Assembly: GCF_001904745.1 (NCBI RefSeq)
Contig: NZ_MRCD01000010.1
Location: forward strand, 87,110 to 151,109
Reading direction: 5' to 3'
Length of the DNA: 64,000 bases
DNA from: Calothrix sp. HK-06
GTDB lineage: Bacteria > Cyanobacteriota > Cyanobacteriia > Cyanobacteriales > Nostocaceae
Shown: piece by piece, positions 28,901 through 38,766 of the stretch
Position numbering within the stretch: position 1 is the stretch's first letter
How the letters are laid out: each line of letters starts with the position of its first letter
Notes under the pieces: model-generated
What the model saw: the letters and a program-made list of their open reading frames with translations, nothing else
What the model was told of the DNA's origin: nothing
Database searches by the model: none
Translations under genes and position numbers: made by a program

Positions 28901-30742
28901 TTATCTTGGCTGACTGGGTGGAAGTTGTTCTGTTGTAATTAGTGCTTCCATTACTTCTTTAGCTATAGGCGCCGCGACTGTACCACCGTATGCTTGTTCG
29001 CCTTTTGGTTCATCGACTATTGCTAGTACAACATAACGAGGTGATTCTACTGGTAGTATTCCTATAAAACTTGTAATTCTGGCGTTTGCCATATAACCAC
29101 CACCAGAAGCATTAGCTTTTTGAGCAGTACCTGTTTTACCTGCTATGCGATAACCATTTATTTGTGCTTCTTTACCTGTACCTTTTGTAGAAACAACCGT
29201 TTCCATCATTTCTACTACTTTTTGTGCTGTGATTGGTGAAAAAATTTGTCGGGCTTCCGGTCGTGTTGGTGTATAGTGCATTTGACCTTTGCTGTCAAAT
29301 AATCCTTTGACGACGTGAGGTGTTACTAATTTACCACCATTCGCTAAAGCCCCTGTCATTTGTACTAGTTGTAATGGCGTGAGCGAAAATCCTTGACCGA
29401 AGGATGTTGTTGCTGGCTCAATTGGTGTAGTGATAAATTCTTCCTGACTTTTAAGTTGACTGGCAACGGAGAATGGTAAGTCTGTCTCCATACCTTGCCC
29501 TAAGCCTAGTTTCTCTAACCAACCATAATAAACGTTAGGACGCATACGTTGCATTATCTGCACCATCCCAATGTTGCTAGAAAATTTGAGAATTTGGGCA
29601 ATGTTAATGCGTCCGTAACGTTTATCTTCTGAATTTTTGATTGTACGGTCGCCAACTTGAATTGTTCCTGAGTCGTTAAATACATCATCGGGCTTGATGA
29701 TTCCTGCCTCAAGACCAATAGCTACATTCAATGGTTTGAAGGTAGAACCTGGTTCGTATAAGTCGGCAACTGCCCAATTTCTAAATAGTGAAATATCCGC
29801 TTTGGAATATTCGTTTGGGTTGTAAGTTGGTTGCGTTACCATCGCGAGCAGCGAACCGTCATAAGCATCCATTACTATTACGGCGCCACGCTTTGCACTG
29901 TAACGTTTCATCTGATTTTTTAATGCAGAACGAGCTGCGCGCTGTAAACGGGTATCAATTGTCAGTTGCATTCCCATGTCATCAAAATTTGGGAACCCCG
30001 ATGGTGCATAATCTGGCATTAAGGCACCATTACCAGAACGACTCAAACGAACTGCTTGTGCGGCACGTTCTAAAAGTTTTTCTTGACTATATTCAACTCC
30101 AGCCTGTCCTCGACGGTCAAGGTTTACATACCCTACGACTTCAGACGCTAATTCTTGGGTGGGGTAGTAGCGCGCGTATCTTTGCCGCAGTTCAAGACCA
30201 TCAAAACGTAATGCGGTTATTCGGTCTGCAACTGCCTCTGATAAAGCAGAATTTAACAAAATATTACTATTTTGAGTGGCAAACCGACTTTCTAGCTTAC
30301 TGGCATCTTGGTCTAAAATTTTTGCCAGTTCTTCTGCCACCTCATGACGCGGTTTATTAAATTGCTTTGGGTGAGCGTGTAAAGTATAAACTTGACGGTC
30401 AACCGCCAATAAATTTTTATTACGGTCTATTACTTGTCGGCGAGGCATATACGGTCTTAAGTTGACCATTTGCTGATTTCGAGCCTTTTGCGTCAACTTT
30501 GGACCGCGAACAATTTGTAAATTATATAGATTTATACCTAAACCAATACCTGCTGCGATTAGCACTCCCCAAACCGAAAATAAACGCAGTTTAAAATTTG
30601 CTGTTACGGGTGGCGCCACAACAGTAGTATTATCATCTTTTATATCTTTAGATGGATTTTTAGAATTTTGTCGCTGCTGACCTTTGAATTCTGCCTTGGG
30701 GAGGTTTCGGAATTTAATTTTGCCTGGTGGTAACTTTTGCAT
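28901..30742 (-). CDS. ftsI: Penicillin-binding protein 2 / FtsI transpeptidase
   Basis: 613 residues. One membrane anchor (about residues 52-75, VWGVLIAAGIGLGINLYNL), a PBP dimerisation domain (about 95-250), and a transpeptidase domain with the serine motif GSTFKPL (about 335), SSNIGM (about 393) and KTGTAQK (about 537). It cross-links septal peptidoglycan during division. No PASTA domains. The gene directly upstream on the same strand encodes a small FtsL-like membrane protein, the arrangement seen in division clusters elsewhere. Confidence 0.93.
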   Translation of the reverse strand: MQKLPPGKIKFRNLPKAEFKGQQRQNSKNPSKDIKDDNTTVVAPPVTANFKLRLFSVWGVLIAAGIGLGINLYNLQIVRGPKLTQKARNQQMVNLRPYMPRRQVIDRNKNLLAVDRQVYTLHAHPKQFNKPRHEVAEELAKILDQDASKLESRFATQNSNILLNSALSEAVADRITALRFDGLELRQRYARYYPTQELASEVVGYVNLDRRGQAGVEYSQEKLLERAAQAVRLSRSGNGALMPDYAPSGFPNFDDMGMQLTIDTRLQRAARSALKNQMKRYSAKRGAVIVMDAYDGSLLAMVTQPTYNPNEYSKADISLFRNWAVADLYEPGSTFKPLNVAIGLEAGIIKPDDVFNDSGTIQVGDRTIKNSEDKRYGRINIAQILKFSSNIGMVQIMQRMRPNVYYGWLEKLGLGQGMETDLPFSVASQLKSQEEFITTPIEPATTSFGQGFSLTPLQLVQMTGALANGGKLVTPHVVKGLFDSKGQMHYTPTRPEARQIFSPITAQKVVEMMETVVSTKGTGKEAQINGYRIAGKTGTAQKANASGGGYMANARITSFIGILPVESPRYVVLAIVDEPKGEQAYGGTVAAPIAKEVMEALITTEQLPPSQPR

Positions 30743-30764
30743 AATTATTAAGTTAAAAGTGCTG

Positions 30765-30800
30765 AGTGCTGAGTAGAGTTAGGAGTTACTACTCAGCACT
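30765..30800. repeat. Inverted repeat built from AGTGCTGAGTAG
   Basis: AGTGCTGAGTAG (30765-30776) and CTACTCAGCACT (30789-30800) pair perfectly; another CTACTCAGCACT follows. This is the AGTGCTG short-tandem family known from cyanobacteria. It lies between the FtsL-like gene and ftsI and could form an mRNA hairpin. Confidence 0.75.
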
Positions 30801-30816
30801 TTCTACTCAGCACTAA

Positions 30817-31515
30817 TTAGTAACCAATAGGGATAGAATTTGGCGTTTGGGGTGTATTTACAACGGTAGATGGAGTATCTGGTTTTGAGTCAGGCGCCGC
30901 AGGTAGGAAAATTTGACTTGCGGGACTTGGAGAAGTTAAACCAGCGCTATTGTTTTCTGCTTCGGCAGCTATTTTAGTTTTGAGAGCATTATTTGTTATC
31001 GTCAACTGTCGCTCGGTACGCTGCAAATCTTGCAACTTGCGGTACGACTTACTCCATAGTTGCTGCGAGTAAACAGTATAACCATACGCAATCAACGTTG
31101 AGACAACGAGTAAAAACGATAGCACTGAAGTATAACGCTGCAACGAACATAAACGCAACAACCAAGAGGGCATGGTCGCCGCTGCCGAAGACATTACAGG
31201 AATTTCTTGTTCTGCCAAAGGACGTGATTGAGTTAAGTTACCTTTGGGTTTACTAGATGTTGAACGTGAATGCTGTTTTTTATTCAACTCCTGAGTCGAA
31301 GTCCGAGAAATACTCCCATTTTTATACGTCTGCTGCTTATTCCCCTTTAGAGATACACCTGTCATTGACGATGCAAGTGAATTGTTTGGTTTACCTTCTT
31401 GAACATTAGTACTATCATGTAATACAGATGAATTTGAATTACGGCGTTGAGAACGTCTGCGTCGGAACCAACCGCCCGTTGCAGAACTATCAACGTTTTT
31501 TTTGCGAACAGCCAT
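30817..31515 (-). CDS. Single-pass membrane protein with FtsL-like layout
   Basis: 232 residues. A basic, Ser/Asn-rich cytoplasmic part (1-130), one membrane segment (about 134-155, VLSFLLVVSTLIAYGYTVY), a short heptad-like helix (SKSYRKLQDLQRTERQLTIT), then a Pro/Ser-rich tail. Size order, topology and position directly before ftsI are those of FtsL, which scaffolds FtsW-FtsI with FtsB. FtsL sequences diverge fast, so this remains an inference. Confidence 0.65.
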   Translation of the reverse strand: MAVRKKNVDSSATGGWFRRRRSQRRNSNSSVLHDSTNVQEGKPNNSLASSMTGVSLKGNKQQTYKNGSISRTSTQELNKKQHSRSTSSKPKGNLTQSRPLAEQEIPVMSSAAATMPSWLLRLCSLQRYTSVLSFLLVVSTLIAYGYTVYSQQLWSKSYRKLQDLQRTERQLTITNNALKTKIAAEAENNSAGLTSPSPASQIFLPAAPDSKPDTPSTVVNTPQTPNSIPIGY

Positions 31516-31853
31516 AACTTTGATTTTGGATTGCGAGTAAGTTATTGTAGACGCTTGTGAGAAACCGGGTTTCTACACTTAATTGCTTGACATTAGCAAG
31601 AAATTGCAATTTTTGGTATAATAACAAAGTTGATAATTTCCACAGCGAGCGAAAAAAGCCGCAATCTGTGTCATACCTAACAATATTGTGACTTGCAAGC
31701 TAGAGTAAAAGCTGTTTAGTACCTTAGATACTGATTTAATGCTCGAAAACACATTTAAATGTGTCATATAAAAAAGGTTAAAAAAAAGCAACAAATACGG
31801 TATGGTATTCAACAGGCTAAAATTTTATTGCCGCATTTGGTGAAAGAGGAGTT

Positions 31854-32096
31854 ATGAAAATTAGAATCCTTGGTATTGCTCTCGTTTTAGGTTTAGCTAC
31901 AGCTCTCGGCGCCTGCGAAGGTGGCGGTGGTGATGCTGGTGGTGGTGCAGGTACTGCTTCACCTGGTGCAGTAGAACCAACTGATGCAGCTACAACCCCT
32001 GCTACAACTGCTACAACCCCTGCTACAACTACTACTGGTGCTGCAACTCCTAAAGCTACTGGTACCGCTACTCCTAAAGCTACAAAGTCTCCCTAA
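31854..32096 (+). CDS. Small Thr/Ala/Pro-rich lipoprotein
   Basis: 80 residues. A basic start (MKIR), a hydrophobic core and the lipobox LGAC predict cleavage before Cys20 and lipid attachment. The mature part is glycine-rich, then made of repeats (TTPATTATTPATTTT, ATPKATGTATPKATKSP) with no fold. A clear GAGGAG ribosome site precedes the ATG. Probably a surface or periplasmic filler or adhesion peptide; function unknown. Confidence 0.75.
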   Translation: MKIRILGIALVLGLATALGACEGGGGDAGGGAGTASPGAVEPTDAATTPATTATTPATTTTGAATPKATGTATPKATKSP

Positions 32097-32280
32097 GCCT
32101 TAGTTGAGATTAGTCACGCTTGTTTTAGTAGTAGCTCACTGCTCCTCACTATTCTGTTTAGTCAGAGTTTCGAGTCTAGTGTGGAGTAAATAATATTTCC
32201 TTGAAAATGTTCGGATGTAAACTAAATCCGACTAATATTTTCCTGAACTATTTTCTTTAGTCCGTTTTGATTAAAATATT

Positions 32281-32312
32281 GACCTGACGAAGCTTTTTGT
32301 CTTTGGCAGGTC
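32281..32312 (+). terminator. Probable terminator GACCTG...CAGGTC
   Basis: GACCTG (32281-32286) and CAGGTC (32307-32312) pair, followed by TTTATTT. It lies about 185 bp after the lipoprotein gene and just before the next small gene, so it may end the former's transcript. Confidence 0.5.
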
Positions 32313-32375
32313 TTTATTTCTATTTGGGTTTTTTGTCAATTGGTAACTGCTGTTGCCTGGAGCGAGATTTTAAAA

Positions 32376-32705
32376 ATGGATATAAAAATCAAAAAACTAT
32401 TTTCATTTATTATTCTTGTTGCTATTACCAGTGTTTTGACTATCGTAGCCAGTAGTTTACGTTTGCCAGCATTATCGTTACCACCACCAGATGATATTCC
32501 CGAAGAAATCTTACGAACAGAGATTATTACAGCAGCACGTTCGTCGGTTGACGGCAAACCACTTACTGCTGCTGAATACTTAGAACAACAGTCACAACTA
32601 AGTGCAGTTCCACCCCCAAAACTAGACCCAAAGATTCGCGAAAACATTTTTCTGCTGCGTATACGTAGTGCCTTAAAGTCAGTTTTTCCATTTTTGAATT
32701 TTTAG
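32376..32705 (+). CDS. Small conserved hypothetical membrane or secreted protein
   Basis: 109 residues from ATG 32376, which has GGAG about 14 bases upstream; a TTG at 32340 is less likely. An N-terminal hydrophobic segment (LFSFIILVAITSVLTIVASS) is an uncleaved signal or anchor, followed by a short proline-rich stretch (PPPDDIPEEILRTEII) and a helical end. The EYLEQQSQL pattern is familiar from cyanobacterial unknowns. Possibly periplasmic; no function known. Confidence 0.6.
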   Translation: MDIKIKKLFSFIILVAITSVLTIVASSLRLPALSLPPPDDIPEEILRTEIITAARSSVDGKPLTAAEYLEQQSQLSAVPPPKLDPKIRENIFLLRIRSALKSVFPFLNF

Positions 32706-32860
32706 CTAAACTATTAGCAGTTAAGAGTTGATGCGCCGTCAAAATATGCTTATTTCTGCCTAAGTAGCGACAAAATTGAAAATAAATGTAAAGAATATAT
32801 ATAGAAATAAATAAAAAAGCAAATTTACTTAACTAATAAATCGCTTACGTAGGTAGCTCC

Positions 32861-35161
32861 ATGTCTATGACCACCATCGCTCCTGAACAGGTTAACCGCA
32901 TCATCTGGAACCAGCATCATGACCCTTTTGAAATTCTTGGTTCCCATCTTATCGACCAAAATGGTACAAACGTCTGGGCTGTGCGAGCCTACTTACCAAA
33001 TGCCAGTGCAGTGTGGGTAGTTCTTCCTGAAGAAAGAAAAGAAATTGAAATGGAGAGTGTGCATGACCCGCACTTTTTTGAATGTCGCATTGAAGCTAAA
33101 GAACTAAATAATTACCAGTTACGTATTAAAGAAGGTGAACACGAGCGTGTTACCTATGACCCTTATGCTTTTCGCTCTCCTCGTTTGACCGAGTTTGATT
33201 TACACATTTTCTCAGAAGGAAATCATCATCGCATTTACGAGAAATTAGGAGCGCACTTTATTTCTGTTGATGGTGTAACAGGTGTTTATTTTGCGGTATG
33301 GGCGCCTAATGCTCGTAACGTTTCGGTACTCGGTGATTTCAATAGCTGGGATGGACGTAAACACCAGATGCGTAGGGGTGCTACTGGGGTTTGGGAATTA
33401 TTTATACCCGAACTCGAAGTAGGCACACATTATAAGTATGAAATAAAGAACAATGATGGGCACATTTACGAAAAAAGTGACCCTTACGGGTTTCAACAAG
33501 AACCTCGTCCTAAAACAGCTTCGATTGTCACTGACCTAAATTCGTATCAATGGCAAGATGAAGACTGGATGGAAAAACGGCGCCATGCAGAACCACTGAA
33601 CCAACCGATATCGGTTTATGAACTTCATTTAGGTTCGTGGATGCACGGTGCTAGTGCAAACATACCCAAAAATCCTGATGGAACCAATGCACTTGTTGTT
33701 CCTGTTTCTGAACTAAACCCAGGTGCCCGCTTTTTAACATACCGTGAACTTGCTGAACGTCTTATCCCTTACGTGAAAGAATTGGGATACACCCATATTG
33801 AAATGTTGCCAATTGCCGAACATCCATTTGATGGGTCTTGGGGATATCAAGTAACTGGATATTACGCACCTACTTCAAGATATGGTACTCCAGAAGACTT
33901 TATGTACTTTATTGACCAATGTCATAAAAATGAGATTGGTGTGATTGTAGACTGGGTGCCGGGACATTTTCCAAAAGATGGACATGGTTTAGCATTCTTT
34001 GACGGTACACATCTTTATGAACATGCTGATCCCCGTAAAGGTGAACATAAAGAATGGGGTACGCTTGTATTTAATTATTCGCGGAATGAAGTTCGTAACT
34101 TTTTAGTCGCGAATGCTTTGTTCTGGTTTGATAAATATCATATTGATGGAATTCGTGTCGATGCTGTGGCATCAATGCTTTATCTTGACTACTGCCGTAA
34201 AGAAGGAGAATGGGTAACAAATCAATATGGTGGTAGAGAAAATATTGAAGCTGCCGATTTTTTACGCCAAGTCAATCATTTATTGTTTAGCTATTTTCCA
34301 GGTGTACTTTCGATAGCTGAAGAGTCCACATCTTGGCCAATGGTGTCTTGGCCTACATATGTTGGTGGACTTGGCTTTAACTTGAAATGGAATATGGGCT
34401 GGATGCACGACATGCTAGATTATTTCAGCATGGATCCTTGGTTCCGTCAGTTCCACCAGAACAATATTACTTTTAGTATTTGGTATAATCACAGCGAGAA
34501 CTTCATGCTGGCGCTATCGCATGATGAAGTAGTGCATGGTAAGAGTAATATTATTGGGAAAATGCCCGGTGATAGATGGCAGAAGTTCGCTAACGTGCGC
34601 TGTTTATTTTCATATATGTTTGCTCATCCTGGTAAGAAAACCATGTTTATGAGCATGGAATTTGGGCAATGGAGCGAGTGGAATGTTTGGGGTGATTTGG
34701 AATGGGGTTTGTTACAGCACGAACCACATCATTTGTTAAAGCTGTTTTTCCAAGACTTAAATCATCTTTACCGCAGTGAACCTGCATTATATTCCCAAGA
34801 TTTTGCCCAAGAGGGGTTTGAGTGGATTGATTGTAGCGATAACCGTCATAGTGTTGCTGCGTTTATTCGTCGTGACAAAGACACAAACGATTTTATTGTC
34901 GTAGTTTGTAACTTCACACCACAACCTCATTCACACTACCGCATTGGTGTTCCTGAACCAGGTTTTTACACTGAGTTATTTAATAGCGATGCGCGTAAGT
35001 ACGGCGGTAGTAATATGGGTAACTTAGGAGGTAAGTGGACTGATAACTGGTCGATGCACAATCGCGAGTTCTCATTAGATTTATGCTTACCCCCACTAGG
35101 AGTACTGCTTCTAAAGTTAGATAAAAATAGAACAGCTGCTGTAATGAATCAAGAAGTTTAA
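32861..35161 (+). CDS. glgB: 1,4-alpha-glucan (glycogen) branching enzyme
   Basis: 766 residues, full length. N-terminal carbohydrate-binding domains (1-230), then a GH13 barrel with the nucleophile in [11 protein letters not shown] (about 433), acid/base Glu in SIAEEST (about 486) and Asp in [10 protein letters not shown] (about 553). It makes alpha-1,6 branches in glycogen, in the cytosol. The ATG is preceded by no strong ribosome site. It is monocistronic; the window's GH15-like protein may act on the same glucan. A histidine-kinase remnant on the other strand overlaps its stop codon. Confidence 0.96.
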   Translation: MSMTTIAPEQVNRIIWNQHHDPFEILGSHLIDQNGTNVWAVRAYLPNASAVWVVLPEERKEIEMESVHDPHFFECRIEAKELNNYQLRIKEGEHERVTYDPYAFRSPRLTEFDLHIFSEGNHHRIYEKLGAHFISVDGVTGVYFAVWAPNARNVSVLGDFNSWDGRKHQMRRGATGVWELFIPELEVGTHYKYEIKNNDGHIYEKSDPYGFQQEPRPKTASIVTDLNSYQWQDEDWMEKRRHAEPLNQPISVYELHLGSWMHGASANIPKNPDGTNALVVPVSELNPGARFLTYRELAERLIPYVKELGYTHIEMLPIAEHPFDGSWGYQVTGYYAPTSRYGTPEDFMYFIDQCHKNEIGVIVDWVPGHFPKDGHGLAFFDGTHLYEHADPRKGEHKEWGTLVFNYSRNEVRNFLVANALFWFDKYHIDGIRVDAVASMLYLDYCRKEGEWVTNQYGGRENIEAADFLRQVNHLLFSYFPGVLSIAEESTSWPMVSWPTYVGGLGFNLKWNMGWMHDMLDYFSMDPWFRQFHQNNITFSIWYNHSENFMLALSHDEVVHGKSNIIGKMPGDRWQKFANVRCLFSYMFAHPGKKTMFMSMEFGQWSEWNVWGDLEWGLLQHEPHHLLKLFFQDLNHLYRSEPALYSQDFAQEGFEWIDCSDNRHSVAAFIRRDKDTNDFIVVVCNFTPQPHSHYRIGVPEPGFYTELFNSDARKYGGSNMGNLGGKWTDNWSMHNREFSLDLCLPPLGVLLLKLDKNRTAAVMNQEV

Positions 35162-35361
35162 TTTTCCATATCTTGTGGAATGGGCACCCTTGCCCGTTCC
35201 AAATAAACAGGCGCCTCACCTATCGGAATCTCAATTTGAAAGTCTGTACCTTTTCCTGGGCTGGAAATACAGCGAAGTTTACCTTTATGCTTTTCGATAA
35301 TGATTTGGTAAGCAATAGATAAACCTAACCCAGTTCCTCGACCAAGCTCCCAGCAGAGCTA
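35158..35361 (-). pseudogene. Remnant of a sensor histidine kinase (ATPase end only)
   Basis: On the minus strand, after a TAG at 35361-35359, the frame reads CWELGRGTGLGLSIAYQIII, then CISSPGKGTDFQIEIPIGE, the G2 box and end of a HATPase domain. No kinase core, N box or His remains upstream. The tail is a read-through into a REP-like repeat ([13 protein letters not shown]) and stops inside glgB. This is a truncated gene end with no likely function. Confidence 0.8.
35172..35196. repeat. REP-like repeat copy, inverted
   Basis: CTTGTGGAATGGGCACCCTTGCCCG, the reverse orientation of the family seen at 3731. It lies right after glgB. Confidence 0.75.
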
Positions 35362-35477
35362 AATTTGTTATTACTGATAAGTATTATTCTCATCTTTATA
35401 AATTATATTACATACTACACCATAAATAGTATTGTTTTATACGTGAATTTTCTAAAATTTAGTGCTGAAGCGCGAGT

Positions 35478-36359
35478 CTATAAATGTCTTCGTAAAATTC
35501 CAATTAGAACGGCTGGCGCCTCAAGATGAAGTAAAATTCCGGTGTTGGGTATTGTGTAAAAGTTTTGAATAGCAGTTGTATTTAACAAAAACAATCTTTG
35601 TCCAAGACGGAGACTTGTAAATTGTGCTTGTTCTCCCCAAAATATCGTTGTTGGTATTATTAGTTGTTGAATATATAGACTTAAATCGAAATATAAGTCA
35701 CCGCGTAGAAATGCTAAAGCTGAAAATTTTGCATTTGGTTGTTGTGCGCTATATAAATATGCTTGTACCATTTCTTGTGTGACAAGTTGAGGAGATACGA
35801 AGAGGAAACTTTGTAAAAAATTACGAACCGCTAGTTCATTCTCGGCGCCTAAAGTATATATCAAGTCTTCTAACAGGGGTAAGCTAATAAGTCCAAGTGG
35901 TAAGCGTCTACCGGCACCTTCGCCAAAGTCATTAAATCCGGAAGGACAAATAAGAAATAATTGTTTAAATAAACTTGGTTGAGTAATAGCGAGTCGAATT
36001 GCTAAAGCAGCAGTCAATGAAGATGCAATAACTGTAACGGGAGAATCACAAGTTTGATTAATAAATTCTCTAATCGTGGTTAGATAATCATTAATAGTAT
36101 AGTTACGAACTGGATGTGCGGAATCTCCCCAGCCAATTAAATCAGGCACCAAAATTCGATGTGTTGCGGCAAAAGCTGGATAGACTTTAGACCATTCGTA
36201 AGCAGAGGCGCCACCACCAAAGTTATGTAGAAATAGAAGCGTGGGTCTTTGATGTTCGTCTATTAACCAGGGAGCGCTTGTTTGAGTGTAGTAAACTATT
36301 GAACCAAGCGACGTTGGAATAACTTTTTGCCCAAAACCAGGTGGTTGAAATTGAATCAC
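35478..36359 (-). CDS. Alpha/beta-fold hydrolase
   Basis: 293 residues. Oxyanion region LLFLHNFGGGASAYEW (about 41-56), nucleophile elbow VIASSLTAALA near 112 (Ser in A-S-S-L-T rather than G-x-S-x-G), and a late His in GILLHLEAPAVL. Cytosolic, no signal peptide. The pattern resembles cyanobacterial hydrolases of unknown substrate. It is followed, 39 bp upstream in coordinate terms, by the DUF99 gene on the same strand, which is transcribed first, so the two likely form an operon. Confidence 0.85.
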   Translation of the reverse strand: MIQFQPPGFGQKVIPTSLGSIVYYTQTSAPWLIDEHQRPTLLFLHNFGGGASAYEWSKVYPAFAATHRILVPDLIGWGDSAHPVRNYTINDYLTTIREFINQTCDSPVTVIASSLTAALAIRLAITQPSLFKQLFLICPSGFNDFGEGAGRRLPLGLISLPLLEDLIYTLGAENELAVRNFLQSFLFVSPQLVTQEMVQAYLYSAQQPNAKFSALAFLRGDLYFDLSLYIQQLIIPTTIFWGEQAQFTSLRLGQRLFLLNTTAIQNFYTIPNTGILLHLEAPAVLIGILRRHL

Positions 36360-36398
36360 GTTTTTACCCTGTTAAATAAAACCACAAGTAATTATATT

Positions 36399-36983
36399 TT
36401 AAGCAGAACTGCTGCTTTCACCTTTGATTACTGCTGCTCCAATCAGATGGGCTAATCTCAAAGCTTCGGGAACTTTACCGCAGTCAGTTAACCGCTGTAG
36501 TACAGATGCTATTACTGAAGCATGTTCCCCACAAACTTGAAAAACAAAAGGTGGGTATTCATAAATTGTTCCTGCGCTTCTAAGTAGCTCTAATCGTTTT
36601 TCAGGATAAGGTAAACGATTTATTGGCTCTAGCATTGCCGTTAAATCAGGTTGTCTTCGCATTACAGCAACACAAGGTATTTGTAAACGCGCGCACAATT
36701 CAGGTAAATTAACAAAATTTAATCCACCAAATCCAATTCCATCAAGTAACACAATATGTAATTGTGGCAGAAACTTACCACCAATGAGTAAATTACATAT
36801 TGTATCGGTAGAATCAAAACCATCTTGTTGAATTTGTCCCCACACCATTCCTTCAAACCGGGTTTGCGCGCAAATAATCCCCGCTAGGTTGACATTCTCT
36901 TTTGAACCGCGAATAAATGGAGCATCATCGAAACCGATGACGCGGATTGTTCGATTCAATTTGAGCAATGATTCTAGTTTCAT
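36399..36983 (-). CDS. DUF99 family protein (endonuclease V-like fold)
   Basis: 194 residues. RVIGFDDAPF near the start, HIVLLDGIGFGGLNFVNL near residue 76 and RLAHLIGAAVIKGESS at the end are the DUF99 pattern. The family is structurally related to endonuclease V, but activity is not established. It heads a probable two-gene operon with the hydrolase. Confidence 0.85.
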   Translation of the reverse strand: MKLESLLKLNRTIRVIGFDDAPFIRGSKENVNLAGIICAQTRFEGMVWGQIQQDGFDSTDTICNLLIGGKFLPQLHIVLLDGIGFGGLNFVNLPELCARLQIPCVAVMRRQPDLTAMLEPINRLPYPEKRLELLRSAGTIYEYPPFVFQVCGEHASVIASVLQRLTDCGKVPEALRLAHLIGAAVIKGESSSSA

Positions 36984-37330
36984 AGCGAGTTAAATTTTTA
37001 TATACGTAGGAAAAACAGTATTATCTGTAACACTATTGCTGTAGCACGGATTTACATTTTTGTGGTCAATCGATACAATACAACTAATGAATTTTGACAA
37101 CGACAAAAAAATAAAAGCTGACTTCAACCTTTACCAGTAGATGAAGCCAGCGCTTGTAAAATCAACTTTATTCACAGCAATCGAGTTGAATATTAGTACT
37201 TATCATTGTCCAGATGATGAAGTACTCAGGGTGTTGATAAGTTAACAGTTGAGCATAAAAAGCGGCAAAATGCTTTTATTCTCTGCTAACACCATCTTAT
37301 TAGTTCAGATTTACCAGTTAAAGTTTTAGA
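36984..37330. other. Intergenic region, nothing recognised
   Basis: About 350 bp upstream of the DUF99 gene. It is A/T-rich and has no credible gene. It probably holds the DUF99 promoter. Confidence 0.4.
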
Positions 37331-37387
37331 CATGTTGCGCTCTCGCCTTTAAGCTGCTCTAACCTTAAGAGCGTGAGCTTGCGACAT
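37331..37387. terminator. Long imperfect hairpin downstream of the LuxR-type regulator
   Basis: CATGTTGCGCTC (37331-37342) pairs with GAGCTTGCGACATG at the far end, with an inner TTAAG/CTTAA helix. The whole stem spans 57 bp. It starts about 90 bp past the regulator stop on the minus strand; there is no clear U-run, so terminator or processing site are both possible. Confidence 0.4.
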
Positions 37388-37474
37388 GTATGAAGCTTGT
37401 ATTGCAACCGAAAGTTCGGACATTAAAGCATCACAACAGTGAACTGATGGAACTGAAATTTATGGTGCCAACTT

Positions 37475-38152
37475 TTAAGCCATTTGGTTTTCAATCGCCC
37501 ACCGTGCCAACTCGGTACGGTTATGGAGATTGGTTTTGCCTAACATATTGGAAACATGGCTTTCTACAGTTCGCTGACTAACGTTGAGTTCTTCAGCAAT
37601 TTCGCGGTTAGCTAAACCTCGTGCAACAAACTGAACAACCTTGAGTTCGGTTGGAGTTAACTGTACATCGAAGGGAACTTGGATCCGAGAACCATTTTCT
37701 CCTCCTTTGGCTTGGTGTTCTTTCCAACGAATCGTTTGTTTGAGGGAAGATTCAACTTGCGCGACGAGTTCCTCTGGTTCAAAAGGCTTGACCATATAAA
37801 CATCGGCGCCTTTGTTGAGTCCTTTAACACGGTCGGCACTTTGTCCTTTCGCGGACAAAAATAGTACGGGAATCCAACTAGTGCGCTCAGTTTGCCGGAC
37901 TTGTTCAACAAAGGTGTATCCATCCATTTCTGGCATCATCACGTCGCAAATAATCATGTCTGGAATATCCTGCTCTAAAATTTCCAGAGCTTCGCGACCA
38001 TTTTCGGCAGTGATGACTTCGTATCCTCGGAATTCCAAGTAATCCTTGACCAGCAAAATGAGGTTGGGGTCATCATCGATAAGTAAAAGTCGTTTATGTT
38101 CTTTCATGCTGGGTTCTTTCATAGCAGTGGCACTTGTCGCACTTCGGTCCAT
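37475..38152 (-). CDS. LuxR/NarL-family response regulator, Rre1/Ycf29-like
   Basis: Receiver domain with DDDPN, phospho-Asp in MIICDVMMPEMDGY, Thr/Ser in FLSAKGQ and Lys in MVKPFEPEEL; then a linker and a LuxR helix-turn-helix (LTPTELKVVQFVARGLANRE, then RTVESHVSNML). Starts at ATG 38152, 38122 or 38107 are all possible; a TTG at 38209 is less likely. The receiver is typical of cyanobacterial Rre1/Ycf29 orthologues, which activate heat-shock genes. The groESL operon lies about 1 kb away, divergent, which fits that role. No kinase is adjacent. Confidence 0.88.
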   Translation of the reverse strand: MDRSATSATAMKEPSMKEHKRLLLIDDDPNLILLVKDYLEFRGYEVITAENGREALEILEQDIPDMIICDVMMPEMDGYTFVEQVRQTERTSWIPVLFLSAKGQSADRVKGLNKGADVYMVKPFEPEELVAQVESSLKQTIRWKEHQAKGGENGSRIQVPFDVQLTPTELKVVQFVARGLANREIAEELNVSQRTVESHVSNMLGKTNLHNRTELARWAIENQMA

Positions 38153-38383
38153 GAGGTCTTGATTCGTTATCCTCTGTATTGAGTGGTTCAGATGTTGGTT
38201 TTCCCACAAAACTTGCCAGTACTCTTTTTAGTTTCCAAAGTGACCAACACTTCTTTTAACCGCAAGACTTGGGGCAAAAGTCCAGTAAGGATACGTAGAG
38301 CAGTAGTATTTATAATGCGCTATTATATATCGCTTTGAAGAGTGCGGGTGAAAAAACACTGATTAAATAATAATTATTCAAGT

Positions 38384-38545
38384 TTACCGGATCGGTATTG
38401 GTACTAGATGCCCCCAGGTAAACAACCCGCGTCGCGCATAGCTTACTGCTTGTTCATATCCCTCACGCGTTGGTGAAGAAACCTTGTTAGAGTAATAAAG
38501 CAGGTGTCCTGGTTAAATTAGTTCTTGAATAAGACGTTCAATCAT
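38384..38545 (-). pseudogene. Small conserved-looking ORF interrupted by an in-frame TAA
   Basis: ATG 38545 opens MIERLIQELI, then TAA (38515-38513), then PGHLLYYSNKVSSPTREGYE and QAVSYARRGLFTWGHLVPIP to a stop at 38384. The second part has the look of a real, conserved protein, but there is no start codon for it after the TAA. Either a nonsense mutation broke a 53-residue gene, or the first part is a leader. ATG 38545 overlaps the stop of the preceding ORF by ATGA. Confidence 0.45.
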
Positions 38546-38712
38546 TTTACTCTTCGCGGGCGAAAAAGACCGCACCATCCACGTAAACTACCATTATCGT
38601 TCGAGAGCAACAAACTCGCAAGCAGTTCGTTAATTGTTCTGAAAATTAACTGAGTAAACCGGAAGCAAATAATCGAGTTTAGTTTTTTGAGAAGTTTTTC
38701 AAGTAATTCCAT
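38542..38712 (-). CDS. Possible small ORF upstream of the interrupted ORF
   Basis: 56 residues from ATG 38712: MELLEKLLKKLNSIICFRFT, with hydrophobic FRFTQLIFRTINELLASLLL, ending LFRPRRVK. Its TGA overlaps the next ATG (ATGA), a common sign of coupled translation. No family is recognised. It may be chance, but the overlap makes it worth listing. Confidence 0.35.
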   Translation of the reverse strand: MELLEKLLKKLNSIICFRFTQLIFRTINELLASLLLSNDNGSLRGWCGLFRPRRVK

Positions 38713-38766
38713 AATTCCAAATAATCTTGGTTTGGGCAACCGACTATTAAATGGAAGAAAGAGCAA

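Noticed and set aside
31579..31812. 77-codon minus-strand ORF upstream of the lipoprotein gene
   Set aside because: Hydrophobic and low in complexity, no ribosome site, overlaps the probable promoter region of the lipoprotein gene; likely chance.
37390..37581. 63-codon plus-strand ORF opposite the LuxR-type regulator
   Set aside because: It covers the long hairpin flank and the regulator's 3' end on the wrong strand.
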